A stretch of 64,000 nt of DNA, from contig JAAYYU010000042.1 of the NCBI GenBank assembly GCA_012515235.1, positions 81,122 to 145,121 of the forward strand, written 5' to 3'. The notes under the pieces are model-generated. The model was not told where the DNA came from and did not search any database. It saw only the letters and a program-made list of their open reading frames with translations. Positions 51,281 through 60,079 of the stretch are shown piece by piece (positions within the stretch are counted from its first letter, which is position 1; each line of letters starts with the position of its first letter). The stretch is from Candidatus Anammoximicrobium sp. (GTDB lineage Bacteria; Planctomycetota; Planctomycetia; Pirellulales; Pirellulaceae). Made by a program: the position numbers and the translations under genes.

Positions 51281-52555
51281 ATGCCTCAACAGAGATCGAC
51301 GATGAACCGGCGCCGTTTTCTGGCGGCCGCCGCCAAGGCGAGCAGCTTGTTCGCGCTGCCGATGGTCGTGCCCGGCCGCGTGTTGGGTCTGGACGGCGGA
51401 GTCGCCGCCAGCGAGCGGATCGCGCTGGCCGGTTTGGGAATCGGCGGCCGCGGCGGCTACGTGCTGGGCGTCATGATGGAGGAACCGGTGATCCAGTTCG
51501 TCGCCATCGCCGACCCGCAGAAGGCCCGCCGCGAAGGCGTCAAACAGCGCACGGAACAGAAATACGGCCCCGGCGTGGAAATGTACCGCGACTTCCGTGA
51601 GATGCTGCCCCGCGAAGACATCGACGCCGTGCTGATCGCCACCGGCGACCGCTGGCACACGATGGCCTCGGTCTACACGGCGAAAGCGGGCAAGGACATT
51701 TACTGCGAAAAGCCGTGTTCGATGACCATCGCCGAGAGCCAGGCTCTGGCCGACACCATGCGGCGTTACAACCGCATCTACACCGCCGGCACGCAACGCC
51801 GCAGCATTCTGAATTTCCAGTTCGCGGCCGAATTGTGCCACAGCGGCAAACTGGGCAAACTGACCACCGTGCATGCCAACACCTTGAACCCGGCGGTCCG
51901 CCATGACTGGTTGCCGGCGGAGCCGGAACCGGGAATCGACGAGTGCGATTGGAACCTGTGGCTCGGACCGACGCCCTGGCGGCCGTACAACAGCACCTAC
52001 ACGCGAGGCGGCTGGCGCGGGTTCTTTGACTTCCACGGCGGCGGCATCCTGGAATGGGGCGCGCACACGGTCGACCTCTGCAACTGGGCCGGCACCAACG
52101 ACACGCTGATGCCCGTGCTGTACGAACCGACTCCCAGCGGCTGTATTGCCACGTACTCCAACGGCCTGAAACTGGTCATGCGCGACGAAGGCTGGATGGG
52201 CTTGGGCACCTGCAGCGCCCGCTACGAAGGCGAAGACGGCTGGGTGGAAACCGGCGACAGCGGCCGGCTGGAATTCTCCTCCGGTGCGCTCCGCGCCGAG
52301 CAACGGCAATTCACCGAAGCCGGCACGTCGGCCGTCAGCCACGTCAAGGACTGGATCGACGCCATTAAGACCCGCCGCCCGGCGAACGGGAACGCCAACG
52401 TCGTGGCGATGAGCCACATCATCTGCCACTGCGCGTACATCGCCTGGCAACTGGGCCGCCCACTGGAGTTCGATCCGGTCAAGGTGGAATTCCCGAACGA
52501 TCCGGAGGCGAACCGGATGCGCTCGCGGGCCCTGCGCGACCCGTGGCACGTGTAA
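51281..52555 (+). CDS. Tat-exported Gfo/Idh/MocA family oxidoreductase
   Basis: A 424-residue protein with AAAAGGAGC before ATG 51281 and a Tat leader (MNRRRFLAAAAKASSLFALPMVV). Rossmann motif ALAGLGIGGRGGYVLG; catalytic signature DIYCEKPCSMTIAESQAL with the classic EKP lysine, unlike the paralogue at 38259. The C-terminal domain has RGGWRGFFDFHGGGILEWGAHTVDLCNW with the conserved His. Substrate probably a sugar or its 3-keto derivative. It is followed by a HEAT-repeat protein 137 bp downstream. Confidence 0.86.
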   Translation: MPQQRSTMNRRRFLAAAAKASSLFALPMVVPGRVLGLDGGVAASERIALAGLGIGGRGGYVLGVMMEEPVIQFVAIADPQKARREGVKQRTEQKYGPGVEMYRDFREMLPREDIDAVLIATGDRWHTMASVYTAKAGKDIYCEKPCSMTIAESQALADTMRRYNRIYTAGTQRRSILNFQFAAELCHSGKLGKLTTVHANTLNPAVRHDWLPAEPEPGIDECDWNLWLGPTPWRPYNSTYTRGGWRGFFDFHGGGILEWGAHTVDLCNWAGTNDTLMPVLYEPTPSGCIATYSNGLKLVMRDEGWMGLGTCSARYEGEDGWVETGDSGRLEFSSGALRAEQRQFTEAGTSAVSHVKDWIDAIKTRRPANGNANVVAMSHIICHCAYIAWQLGRPLEFDPVKVEFPNDPEANRMRSRALRDPWHV

Positions 52556-52579
52556 AGTCGTGCATTCATTTTTTGGAGT

Positions 52580-52597
52580 GCGGCGACTTGTCGCCGC
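52580..52597. repeat. Palindrome family E, copy 1
   Basis: GCGGCGAC-TT-GTCGCCGC followed by TTTG, 24 bp after the oxidoreductase stop. It is a possible terminator or a dispersed repeat; the flank GGAGTGCGGCGACTTGTCGC recurs widely in planctomycete genomes (from memory). Confidence 0.6.
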
Positions 52598-52692
52598 TTT
52601 GTAACCAACCTGACATCGAATCGGCTAGATGCCTTCGACCGAGGTTCCTACGCAGACATGACAAACCATCGCATCCCCAAGGAGAGTCCCTG

Positions 52693-54654
52693 ATGTTCGT
52701 GCATCGATACTTCGTCCTCGCGGCTTCCGTCGCGATTCTGTCGTGGTCGCAGACCACTTCCACCGTCGCCCAAAGCAACTCGAAGGAAATCATGGCCAAA
52801 CCGGCAGCGGAGCTTGTCGAGCTGGTCAAAGACCCGAACGCCTCGGCGTTTGAAAAAGCTAAAGCCTGCCAGCGGCTGGCGGTCATCGGGGCCAAGGACG
52901 CCGTCCCGGCGTTGGCCGCGCTGTTGCCCGATGAGAAGCTGAATTTGTACGCCCGCTTCGCGCTGGAGGCGATTCCGGACGCGGCGGTCGATGCCGCGCT
53001 GCGCGACGCGGCCGGCAAGCTCCAGGGCCGGCAACTGGTCGGCGTCATTAACTCGATCGGCAAACGCAAGGACGCCCAATCGCTGGACTTGCTCGCGGGC
53101 CTGACGGCCAGTGCGGACAAACCCGTGGCCTCGGCAGCGGCTCACGCGATCGGGCGCATCGGGACGGTCGAAGCGGCGGCGTTTCTGACGGCGGCGATCG
53201 CCAAGGACTCGCCCGTAAAACGCTGCCTGGGCGACGGAGCCCTGGCTTGCGCCGAGGAACTGGCTGCCGCCGGGAAAAAGGCCGAGGCGGTGGCGTTGTA
53301 CGAAGCGGTCGCCAAAGCCGCCGTGCCGAAGTACATGCAGATCGGCGCTCTGGACGGCGTGTTCCGCCTGCAAAAGACCGCCGCCAAAGACCTGTTGTTG
53401 ACCCAGATCCGCTCCGCGGACAAGGCCCACTTCAAGCTGGCCCTGTCGGTCGCCCGCTGGATGCCGGGGGCCGATGTGACCGCGGCTTTGGCGGGCGAGT
53501 TGGCCAAGCTGCCCGGAGATCGCCAGGCGCTGCTGCTGCGGGCGCTGGGCGACCGCCGGGAAGCGGCCCCCTTGCCGCTGGTCGTGGCGGCGACCAAGAG
53601 TGAGTCGCCCGCCGTTCGCGAAGCGGCCGTCATCGTGCTGGCGAAACTGGGCGACGCTTCCGCCGTCGCCATCTTGCTGGACGCTGCGTTGGGCGACGGC
53701 CCGGCGGCGGCGAAGGCCCGAGAAGGCCTGAAGACGCTCCAATCGCCGGAGACGGACGCCGCCATCCTGGCCAAGCTGCCCGAGGCCGGCGCCGCAGCAA
53801 AAGCGGTCCTGATCGAGTTGGCCGGAGCGCGGCGCATCGCGGCGGCGGCGGACACGGTCCGCGAGGCGTTGAGCAGCGGCGACGACGCCGTCAAGTCGGC
53901 GGCGTTGACCGCCCTGGGGCAATTGGTTGAACTCAAGGATTTGGACCTGCTCACCAGCCGGGCCCTGGCGGCAACCAAGACGCCGGAAACGGAAGCAGCT
54001 CAAGCCGCCTTGAGAACCGCCGCTCTGCGAATGGCTGACCGCGAAGGCGCGGCGGCCAAATTGGCCGCCTGCCTCCCTGACGCTTCCGCCGACAATCAGG
54101 CCTACCTGCTGGAACTGCTCGGCCGGATGAGCGGCCCGAAGGCGCTGCACACGGTCGCCGACGCCGCCAAGTCCAGCGATGCCGCGCTCAAGGAGGCCGC
54201 CACGAAAGTCCTGGGCGAATGGCCCAATCCGGAAGCGGCCGGCGCGTTGCTGGAACTGGCCAAGACCGACCCGGAAAACAAGTACCGCGTCCGCGCCCTG
54301 CGCGGCTACATCCGCATCGCCCGGCAGTTAAAGCTGCCCGATGACGTCAAGCTGGAAATGTTCCACACCGCCATGCAAACGGCGGCGCGGGTCGAGGATA
54401 AACGCATCGCGCTGGACATCCTGAGCCGCATCCCGTCCGAGAAGACGCTGAAACTGGCCGCCTCGTACGCGTCCGAGGCCGGCCTGAAAGCGGACGCCGC
54501 CAAGGCCGCGGTCGCGATCGCCGCCAAACTGGTCGGCCAGCAGCCGAAGGCCGTCGCCGAGGCGATGCAAACAATCGTCGACGCCCAAGTCGGCGGCGAT
54601 CCCGGCAGCCGCGCCCAACAACTGCTCGACCAGGCCAAGGCCGCGTCGAACTAG
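52693..54654 (+). CDS. Secreted HEAT-repeat protein
   Basis: A 653-residue protein with a signal peptide (YFVLAASVAILSWSQTTSTVAQ); ATG 52693 after AAGGAGAG. The rest is Ala/Leu/Lys/Asp-rich paired helices in the HEAT pattern, for example VPALAALLPDEKLNLYARFALEAIPD, ASAAAHAIGRIGTVEAAAFL, VREAAVIVLAKLGDASAVAILLDAAL, and VKSAALTALGQLVELKDLDLL. About a dozen or more repeats. Probably a periplasmic scaffold; planctomycetes have many such proteins, often next to Gfo/Idh/MocA genes as here. No enzyme motif. Confidence 0.8.
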   Translation: MFVHRYFVLAASVAILSWSQTTSTVAQSNSKEIMAKPAAELVELVKDPNASAFEKAKACQRLAVIGAKDAVPALAALLPDEKLNLYARFALEAIPDAAVDAALRDAAGKLQGRQLVGVINSIGKRKDAQSLDLLAGLTASADKPVASAAAHAIGRIGTVEAAAFLTAAIAKDSPVKRCLGDGALACAEELAAAGKKAEAVALYEAVAKAAVPKYMQIGALDGVFRLQKTAAKDLLLTQIRSADKAHFKLALSVARWMPGADVTAALAGELAKLPGDRQALLLRALGDRREAAPLPLVVAATKSESPAVREAAVIVLAKLGDASAVAILLDAALGDGPAAAKAREGLKTLQSPETDAAILAKLPEAGAAAKAVLIELAGARRIAAAADTVREALSSGDDAVKSAALTALGQLVELKDLDLLTSRALAATKTPETEAAQAALRTAALRMADREGAAAKLAACLPDASADNQAYLLELLGRMSGPKALHTVADAAKSSDAALKEAATKVLGEWPNPEAAGALLELAKTDPENKYRVRALRGYIRIARQLKLPDDVKLEMFHTAMQTAARVEDKRIALDILSRIPSEKTLKLAASYASEAGLKADAAKAAVAIAAKLVGQQPKAVAEAMQTIVDAQVGGDPGSRAQQLLDQAKAASN

Positions 54655-54678
54655 CTGACGCAGCCGTGCGGGAAACGA

Positions 54679-54710
54679 CGCGGCGACAAGCACTCCCGCT
54701 TGTCGCCGCG
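54679..54710. terminator. Strong hairpin after the HEAT gene (palindrome family E-like)
   Basis: CGCGGCGACAAG-CACTCCCG-CTTGTCGCCGCG: perfect 12-bp stem, 25 bp after the stop codon. It shares GCGGCGAC/GTCGCCGC with 52580. No T-run. Confidence 0.6.
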
Positions 54711-54834
54711 GGGCTGTGTGGGCCGCGCACCACCGGCCGTCTGCTCCGTTCGCTCGATCCGTTCGCAACGCCTTCTTTCTTCTCGCCGGATGTTTCTCGT
54801 CTTTTGCTAAAAAACATCACAACACGGGTTAACC

Positions 54835-54964
54835 GTGTTAGCCGTGCCGGAAGTGCGCCGGAACCTCGCCTTGGAATGCGCCGCGCCGGCTTCCGACGAC
54901 GAGCGAGTTCCCTTCGAGATCAACGCGGGTCCGCAGCGCAGGCACGGCTAACACACTAGCGCGG
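54835..54964. repeat. Inverted repeat pair GTGTTAGCCGTGCC / GGCACGGCTAACAC
   Basis: Perfect 14-bp arms at 54835-54848 and 54951-54964 enclose 102 bp. The right arm continues ACTAGCGCGGCACAGCCG, with another GCCGTGCC close by. The form is that of an intergenic repeat unit or small element. Confidence 0.65.
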
Positions 54965-55105
54965 CACAGCCGCAGCCGTGCCACGCGCAGCGCCAAGCCT
55001 GTCACGACTTGTCGCGTTGAACCCGTTCGTAATGCGCGCGGCGGATGAACAATCCGGACCGGGAGAATCGTAACCAGCGGGGCGCACGAATGCCTACGGC
55101 TTGGC

Positions 55106-55846
55106 TCACTGCGCCGCCTGCGGCTCCGGCGTCGGCGCGGGCGGGCCGCAGCAGGCCTCGACGGGGCCGCCGCAGTGGAACTGCCCGCACGGTCCCTGCG
55201 CAAGGCAGGCTGGACCGTACAGCGTGCATTTGTCGCCGCTCAGTTGCATGACCTCCACGACCGGTTGGGGTCCCAGCGACTTGTTGACCGCGCGTTTGGC
55301 GATGGCGTGCAACGCCTTGTCCTGTTGCGGAACGGGCACCCTCACCGGCTCGGCACAAGCAGCTTCGGGCAGGAACACTTCATAAAAAGGAAGCCACTCG
55401 CAGGTCGGTTTGCACTCCACAAGTTCCCCTTCTTCGTAGGCCTCGTACACGTACATCGCCCGCACGGCCACGACGCGGACCGTCGGCATCTTGACGCCCC
55501 CCAAGGTCTCCAGGACTTTGGATGGGTCGGTCTTGATGAACTGCTCGTACGCTTTGCACACGGCGCTCTGTCTGGGAACCGGGAAATACACCGGAATGTC
55601 AGCGTGCGCTCCCTTGATCACGACCTCAAACTGCAGGGCCTCCGGCAGCTTCTTGACGCCCTGAGCCAGCACTCCGTCGCTCTGACGCTTCAACTGCACC
55701 GGCGTCTGCGTCTTCAAGTCGTCGATCGACAGATTCAGCAGTACGTCGCGCGCAATCGGGGTGGGCACGACCTCCGTACCCCGACCGACCTTCGGCAACA
55801 CGAAACACATCGCCACCACAACCGTCGAAACAACAAGTCGTAACAT
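55106..55846 (-). CDS. Secreted protein of unknown function with Cys-rich tail
   Basis: A 246-residue protein not recognised. ATG 55846 has a full AGGAGGG 8 bp upstream, so the longer frame to 55993 is not used. Signal peptide MLRLVVSTVVVAMCFVLPKVGRG. The middle is an ordered-looking domain (LKRQSDGVLAQGVKKLPEALQFEVVIKG, PTVRVVAVRAMYVYEAYEEGELVECKPTCEWLPFYEVFLPEAAC). The end is GDKCTLYGPACLAQGPCGQFHCGGPVEACCGPP, a Cys/Gly/Pro tail with about seven cysteines. The same exported-Cys theme appears at 16326-17346. Confidence 0.7.
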   Translation of the reverse strand: MLRLVVSTVVVAMCFVLPKVGRGTEVVPTPIARDVLLNLSIDDLKTQTPVQLKRQSDGVLAQGVKKLPEALQFEVVIKGAHADIPVYFPVPRQSAVCKAYEQFIKTDPSKVLETLGGVKMPTVRVVAVRAMYVYEAYEEGELVECKPTCEWLPFYEVFLPEAACAEPVRVPVPQQDKALHAIAKRAVNKSLGPQPVVEVMQLSGDKCTLYGPACLAQGPCGQFHCGGPVEACCGPPAPTPEPQAAQ

Positions 55847-56505
55847 CGTGAATCCCTCCTCATGTTGACAAGAACAAGTTACGAACGTGACGTTTCCCTG
55901 CAGAAAGGAACTGCCGTAGCACACGGCGAACAAGCGTTCGCCGACGCACCGGCCCAGCGGAAGTGAGTCCAACCTGGGCATCCGCTGGGGCAAGCCGTCC
56001 CTGCCCGTCCGCGTTCGGCCCGGTTACACTTGACCGGCGCACAGCGAGACCACGCGGTCCAGCAAGAATCCGTGCGTGGAGAAACCATGCGACCATGCCC
56101 AGCAGCCTTTCCGAACTAGCTGCGGCAAGGTGTCATTCACGGCAAGAAACGGCCGGCACGCACGTCACATTTATCCGATGCGTCAGATGCGCACCGTAGA
56201 TCGCCTTGCCCCTTAGAATGACTGTCCTAACTGCCCCAGCCCTCCCTAACTGTTAACCTTGGCGCAAACTACCAAGTTGTTAACAAAATGCAACTAGGGG
56301 CGCAGGAAATATGCATTTTTCTCCGATGGCTAGCTAACGGATGGACTCAATCGCGGGCAGCCAAGCCTGTTGTAGAGACACTTAAGTGCCAGTAAGTAAG
56401 TGGCTTATAAGGCGACAAAACGCAGTGTTGAGGCGGCAAAACGCAGTGTTTTTTGCGGGGGGGCAAAGAAGGGGTACGCTTTTCGGGTGCAGGCACCGGA
56501 TTGCC
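55847..56505. other. Gene-free, relatively AT-rich stretch
   Basis: About 660 bp between two leftward genes. Contains GTTAAC-type and AAATATGCATTTTT sequence near 56250-56320, unusually AT-rich for this window, and a tandem direct repeat at 56411. Short frames (56386-56738) are products of the repeat. Promoter elements of the 55846 gene should lie at its left end; none stood out. Confidence 0.5.
56411..56450. repeat. Two-unit direct repeat
   Basis: GGCGACAAAACGCAGTGTT (56411-56429) and GGCGGCAAAACGCAGTGTT (56432-56450), 21-bp period, one base different; the second runs into TTTTGCGGGGG. Located 55 bp past the stop of the glycosyltransferase gene. Confidence 0.7.
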
Positions 56506-57243
56506 TTACGCTGGCCGCCGCAGTTGTCGCCGAATTCGTCCTACGCCCGCCAAGATCTTTCGCCACTCGCGCGACATGTGCAGCTTGCTGCCGGGCATCT
56601 CGATCCAATTCACCCCGACTTCAGCCACTCGATACCCAAGGCGTTGGGCGAGTACGAGCAGTTCCAGGTCAAAGACGTAGCCGTTCTCCTGTGACAGGGC
56701 AAACAGTTGTTCGGCCGCGGGGCGACGGAACATCTTGAAGCCGCATTGCGTATCATGCACCGAGATGGGCAGCAGACAGCGGATGAATCTGGCAAAGGAC
56801 CAACCGACGACTCCTCGGAACCACTGCCGTTGCCGCACCACGCCGGGGGCTTGGAGTCGTCGGGATCCGATCACCACGTCGGCGCCTGCTTCGATGGCCG
56901 CTCGCAAGCGGCTTTCCTCGGCGATCGGCGTCGCTCCGTCGGCGTCTGCAAACAAGCGGAGTTCGCCCACTGCGGCCAGCATCCCGGTGCGTACCGCCGC
57001 GCCTTTGCCCTGGTTGCTCGCGTGACACACAAGCCTGAGGGCTGGCCACTGGACAGCCATCCTGCTGACATACTGGCGAGTTCCATCGGTACTGCCGTCG
57101 TCGACGACGAGCACTTCGTGCGAGTCTGGAAAGGCTTGCATCAGATGACCGCGGACGCTGTCCAAATAGGGCGGCAAGCGGTCCACTTCGTTGTAGGCGG
57201 GGATGATCAAGGAAAAAACGGTGGACACGGCGGGATTGTTCAC
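56506..57243 (-). CDS. Family 2 glycosyltransferase (dolichyl/polyprenyl-phosphate sugar transferase-like)
   Basis: A 245-residue GT-A fold enzyme. SLIIPAYNEVDRLPPYLDSV at the start, VVDDGSTDGT (nucleotide-sugar Asp), NQGKGAAVRTGM, and DADGATP (metal-binding DxD), then GSRRLQAPGV...QWFRGVVGWSF. DTQCGFKMFRR and GYVFDLELL complete the ALG5/DPM1-like pattern. No membrane helices are evident. It would place glucose or a similar sugar on a polyprenyl phosphate for cell-envelope glycan synthesis. Divergent from fhcA with a 153-bp gap. Confidence 0.87.
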   Translation of the reverse strand: MNNPAVSTVFSLIIPAYNEVDRLPPYLDSVRGHLMQAFPDSHEVLVVDDGSTDGTRQYVSRMAVQWPALRLVCHASNQGKGAAVRTGMLAAVGELRLFADADGATPIAEESRLRAAIEAGADVVIGSRRLQAPGVVRQRQWFRGVVGWSFARFIRCLLPISVHDTQCGFKMFRRPAAEQLFALSQENGYVFDLELLVLAQRLGYRVAEVGVNWIEMPGSKLHMSREWRKILAGVGRIRRQLRRPA

Positions 57244-57396
57244 TCCGGGGATTCGTTGTCAGCTGCTTGACAGCGCGGCTTCGCGGATCGTGTATGATAA
57301 AGCCTGGGGAAGGCGACGCAACCACGGACTGCGAAACGGCTGATTCTGCGTCTCGGGTCTTGTTGGACGCGGGGCGGGAGTGCATCATGAACGTCC

Positions 57397-59061
57397 ATGA
57401 CGGACGCTTTATGGAAGATCACTGGTGGCCGCGTCTACGATCCTCTCAACGGGGTGGACGGTCAGGTGCGGGACATTTGGATCCAGGGCGGAACGATCGT
57501 GGCGCCGCCCGAAGACCCGCACGTCCGGCCGGCGTCCACGCTGAACGCCGCCGGCTTGGTGGTGATGCCCGGCGGGATCGACATGCACTGCCACATCGCC
57601 GGCCCCAAGGTGAACGCGGCCCGCAAGCTGCGTCCGGAAGAGCGGCGCGGCGGCAGGAACGTGGTGAGCCGCACGGCCCGCACGCACAGCGGGACGTTGG
57701 GCAGCGTGCCCAGCACGTTTGCCACGGGCTACAAGTACATCGGCTTGGGCTATACCACCGCCTTTGATGCGGCCGTCCCGCCCTTGATGGCCCGCCACGC
57801 GCACGAAGAGTTTGACGACATGCCTTGCATCGACAAGGGGTTCTACGTGCTGGCGGGAAACAACCACTTCGTCATGCGGGCGATTCAGGAGCGGCAACCG
57901 GATCAGTTGAAGGGGTTTCTCGCCTGGCTGCTGGGCGCGGCCAAGGCGTATGCGATCAAGCTGGTCAATCCGGGCGGCGTGGAAGTCTGGAAGCATCATG
58001 CCGGCGGCAACGTCCACTCCTTGGACGAGCCGGTCGACTACTTCGGTGTCACCGCGCGGCAGATTGTTCACGATGTGGCCGCGGCGGCGGACGCCTTGAA
58101 ACTGCCGCATAGCGTCCACGTCCACTGCAACAACCTGGGGCTGCCCGGCAACTGGACAACGACGCTCCAGACGATGAAGGCCCTGGAGGGACACCGCGGA
58201 CACATTACGCACATCCAGTTTCACAGCTATGGCGGCGGGGAAGGCGACGAGACCACGTTCAACTCGAAAGTGGCCCCGCTGGCCGATTACGTCAACGAGC
58301 ACCCCAACGTGTCGATCGACGTGGGCCAAGTGCTGTTCGGCGAAACGACCAGCATGACCGGCGACGGGCCGCTGGGCTACTACCTGCACAACGTGTACGG
58401 CACCAAGTGGTTCAGCGCGGACGTGGAAATGGAATCCGGCTGTGGGATCGCGCCGATCAAGTATCGCAACAAGAGCCTGATCCACGCCTGGCAATGGGCC
58501 ATCGGGCTGGAGTGGTATCTGCTGGTCCAGGATCCGTGGCGAGTAGTGATGAGCACCGATCATCCCAACGGGGCTTCGTTCCTGGCCTATCCGCAGATCA
58601 TTCGCCTGCTGATGGATCGCACCTACCGCCAGGACGCCCTGAAAGACGTGCACGCGACCGTCGGCAAAAACTCGGCTTTGGCCGATCTGGACCGCGAGTA
58701 CTCGCTGTACGAAATCGCGATCATCACGCGGGCCGGGCCGGCGAAGTTGTTGGGCTTGAAGCACAAAGGCCATCTGGGCCCCGGCGCAGACGCCGACGTC
58801 ACGATCTACACGCCGCACGAGGACAAGGAGTTGATGTTCCAGTTGCCGCGGTACGTCATCAAGTCGGGCCAGATGCTGGTCGAGGACGGCGACTTGCGGC
58901 AGACATGGGAAGGCAAGACGCTGTACGTCGCCCCCAGCTACGACGCGGACATGGAACGGCTGATCGGCGACTGGTTCGAACAGTATTACTCGGTTCGCTT
59001 CCGCAACTATCCGGTTGCCGACGATTACTTGCACGCTGCGGAACAAGTTGCCTGTGGATGA
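57397..59061 (+). CDS. fhcA: Formylmethanofuran dehydrogenase/formyltransferase-hydrolase subunit A
   Basis: A 554-residue amidohydrolase of the FwdA/FmdA/FhcA family. Metal-site residues: H64-x-H66 (IDMHCH), Lys188 (AYAIKLVNPGG) in the position of the carboxylated lysine, H241-x-H243 (HVHCNN), H269/H272, and Asp in STDHPNG. GGNVHSLDEPVDYFGVT and FHSYGGGEGDETTFNSKV are characteristic of this subunit. In methylotrophs and planctomycetes the Fhc complex releases formate from formyl-H4MPT (methanofuran-linked). Subunits B, C and D are not adjacent. Start ATG 57397 (MTDALWKITGG). Confidence 0.9.
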   Translation: MTDALWKITGGRVYDPLNGVDGQVRDIWIQGGTIVAPPEDPHVRPASTLNAAGLVVMPGGIDMHCHIAGPKVNAARKLRPEERRGGRNVVSRTARTHSGTLGSVPSTFATGYKYIGLGYTTAFDAAVPPLMARHAHEEFDDMPCIDKGFYVLAGNNHFVMRAIQERQPDQLKGFLAWLLGAAKAYAIKLVNPGGVEVWKHHAGGNVHSLDEPVDYFGVTARQIVHDVAAAADALKLPHSVHVHCNNLGLPGNWTTTLQTMKALEGHRGHITHIQFHSYGGGEGDETTFNSKVAPLADYVNEHPNVSIDVGQVLFGETTSMTGDGPLGYYLHNVYGTKWFSADVEMESGCGIAPIKYRNKSLIHAWQWAIGLEWYLLVQDPWRVVMSTDHPNGASFLAYPQIIRLLMDRTYRQDALKDVHATVGKNSALADLDREYSLYEIAIITRAGPAKLLGLKHKGHLGPGADADVTIYTPHEDKELMFQLPRYVIKSGQMLVEDGDLRQTWEGKTLYVAPSYDADMERLIGDWFEQYYSVRFRNYPVADDYLHAAEQVACG

Positions 59062-59065
59062 AATC

Positions 59066-60079
59066 ATGCTCCCCGAAACATTTCGTTGCTACCTGGTCAC
59101 GAAAGACGCCGACGGCAAGGTCCACGCCGAAATCACCCACCGGCGGCTGAGCGAATTGCCGCCGGGCGAGACGTTGATCCGCGTGGCCTACTCGTCGCTG
59201 AACTACAAGGACGCCTTGGCCGCCACCGGGCACCCCGGCGTGAACAAGACGTTTCCCCACATCCCCGGCGTCGATGCCGCGGGCCGCGTCGTGAGCGCAA
59301 GCGGAGGCCGGTTTGCGGCGAACGATCTCGTCCTGGTTACCGGCTTTGACATGGGCGCCAATCGCTGGGGCGGCTGGGGGGATTACGTCCGGGTGCCCGG
59401 CGAGTGGGTCGTGCCGCTGCCGGCCGGGTTGACATCGCGCGAGTCGATGATCCTGGGCACGGCCGGATTCACGGCGGGACTGTGCGTCGACGCCCTGCAG
59501 AAGCACGGCGTGGCGCCCGAGTCCGGCGAGGTGGTGGTGACCGGCGCCAGCGGCGGCGTGGGGACGTTTGCCGTCGCCCTGTTGGCCAAGCTGGGCTACC
59601 GCGTGGCGGCCGTCACCGGCAAGGCATCCGCTCACGAGTATTTGAAACGCCTGGGCGCCGAACAAGTCCTGGGCCGCGAGCAGGTCGACGACCGCAGCGG
59701 CAAACCGCTCCTGTCCGGGCGCTGGGCCGGAGCCATCGATACGGTTGGCAGCCACATCCTGGGCACGATTCTCCGGGCGACGCGGCACAGCGGCTGTGTC
59801 GCCTCGTGCGGCCTGGCCGCCGGCAGCGACCTGCCGCTGACGGTCTATCCCTTCATTCTGCGCGGCGTGACGCTGGCCGGCATCGACGCCGCTTGGGGCT
59901 CGATTCCCCTGCGCCATGACATCTGGCGCCGCTTGGCCGGACCCTGGAAACTTGATTGCCTGCCCGCAATCGCCCGCTTTGTGGAACTTCAGGAGTTGCC
60001 TGCGAGCATCGACCAGATCCTAACGGGCCAGGTCACGGGGCGCGTCGTCGTGAACGTCGGGAACGACGAGGCGACTTGA
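59066..60079 (+). CDS. YhdH/AcuI-type quinone oxidoreductase (acryloyl-CoA reductase-like)
   Basis: A 337-residue medium-chain dehydrogenase/reductase without zinc ligands. N-terminal FRCYLVTKDADGKVHAEITHRRLSELPPGETLIRVAYSSLNYKDALAATG matches the YhdH/YhfP group; the NADPH motif is VVVTGASGGVGTFAVALLAKLGY. The group reduces acryloyl-CoA and other enones. It begins 4 bp after the fhcA stop (an in-frame GTG overlaps the stop region), so the two are co-transcribed. A link to C1 metabolism is suggested by position only, perhaps detoxifying reactive carbonyls. Confidence 0.87.
   Translation: MLPETFRCYLVTKDADGKVHAEITHRRLSELPPGETLIRVAYSSLNYKDALAATGHPGVNKTFPHIPGVDAAGRVVSASGGRFAANDLVLVTGFDMGANRWGGWGDYVRVPGEWVVPLPAGLTSRESMILGTAGFTAGLCVDALQKHGVAPESGEVVVTGASGGVGTFAVALLAKLGYRVAAVTGKASAHEYLKRLGAEQVLGREQVDDRSGKPLLSGRWAGAIDTVGSHILGTILRATRHSGCVASCGLAAGSDLPLTVYPFILRGVTLAGIDAAWGSIPLRHDIWRRLAGPWKLDCLPAIARFVELQELPASIDQILTGQVTGRVVVNVGNDEAT

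Larger units (their letters stand above)
54655..55105. other. Intergenic region between convergent genes, rich in inverted repeats
   Basis: 451 bp holding the hairpin at 54679 and the 14-bp inverted repeat at 54835/54951. GGTTAACC sits in ACACGGGTTAACCGTGT (about 54822). Reverse-strand frames here are unsupported. Confidence 0.55.

Noticed and set aside
56386..56738. Short forward ORFs past the glycosyltransferase
   Set aside because: Their N-termini (RRQNAVLRRQNAVFF, AKRSVEAAKRSVF) translate the 21-bp tandem repeat, and the rest is antisense to the glycosyltransferase.
57409..59067. Reverse-strand ORF (552 codons) over fhcA
   Set aside because: Antisense shadow of a gene with intact catalytic motifs.
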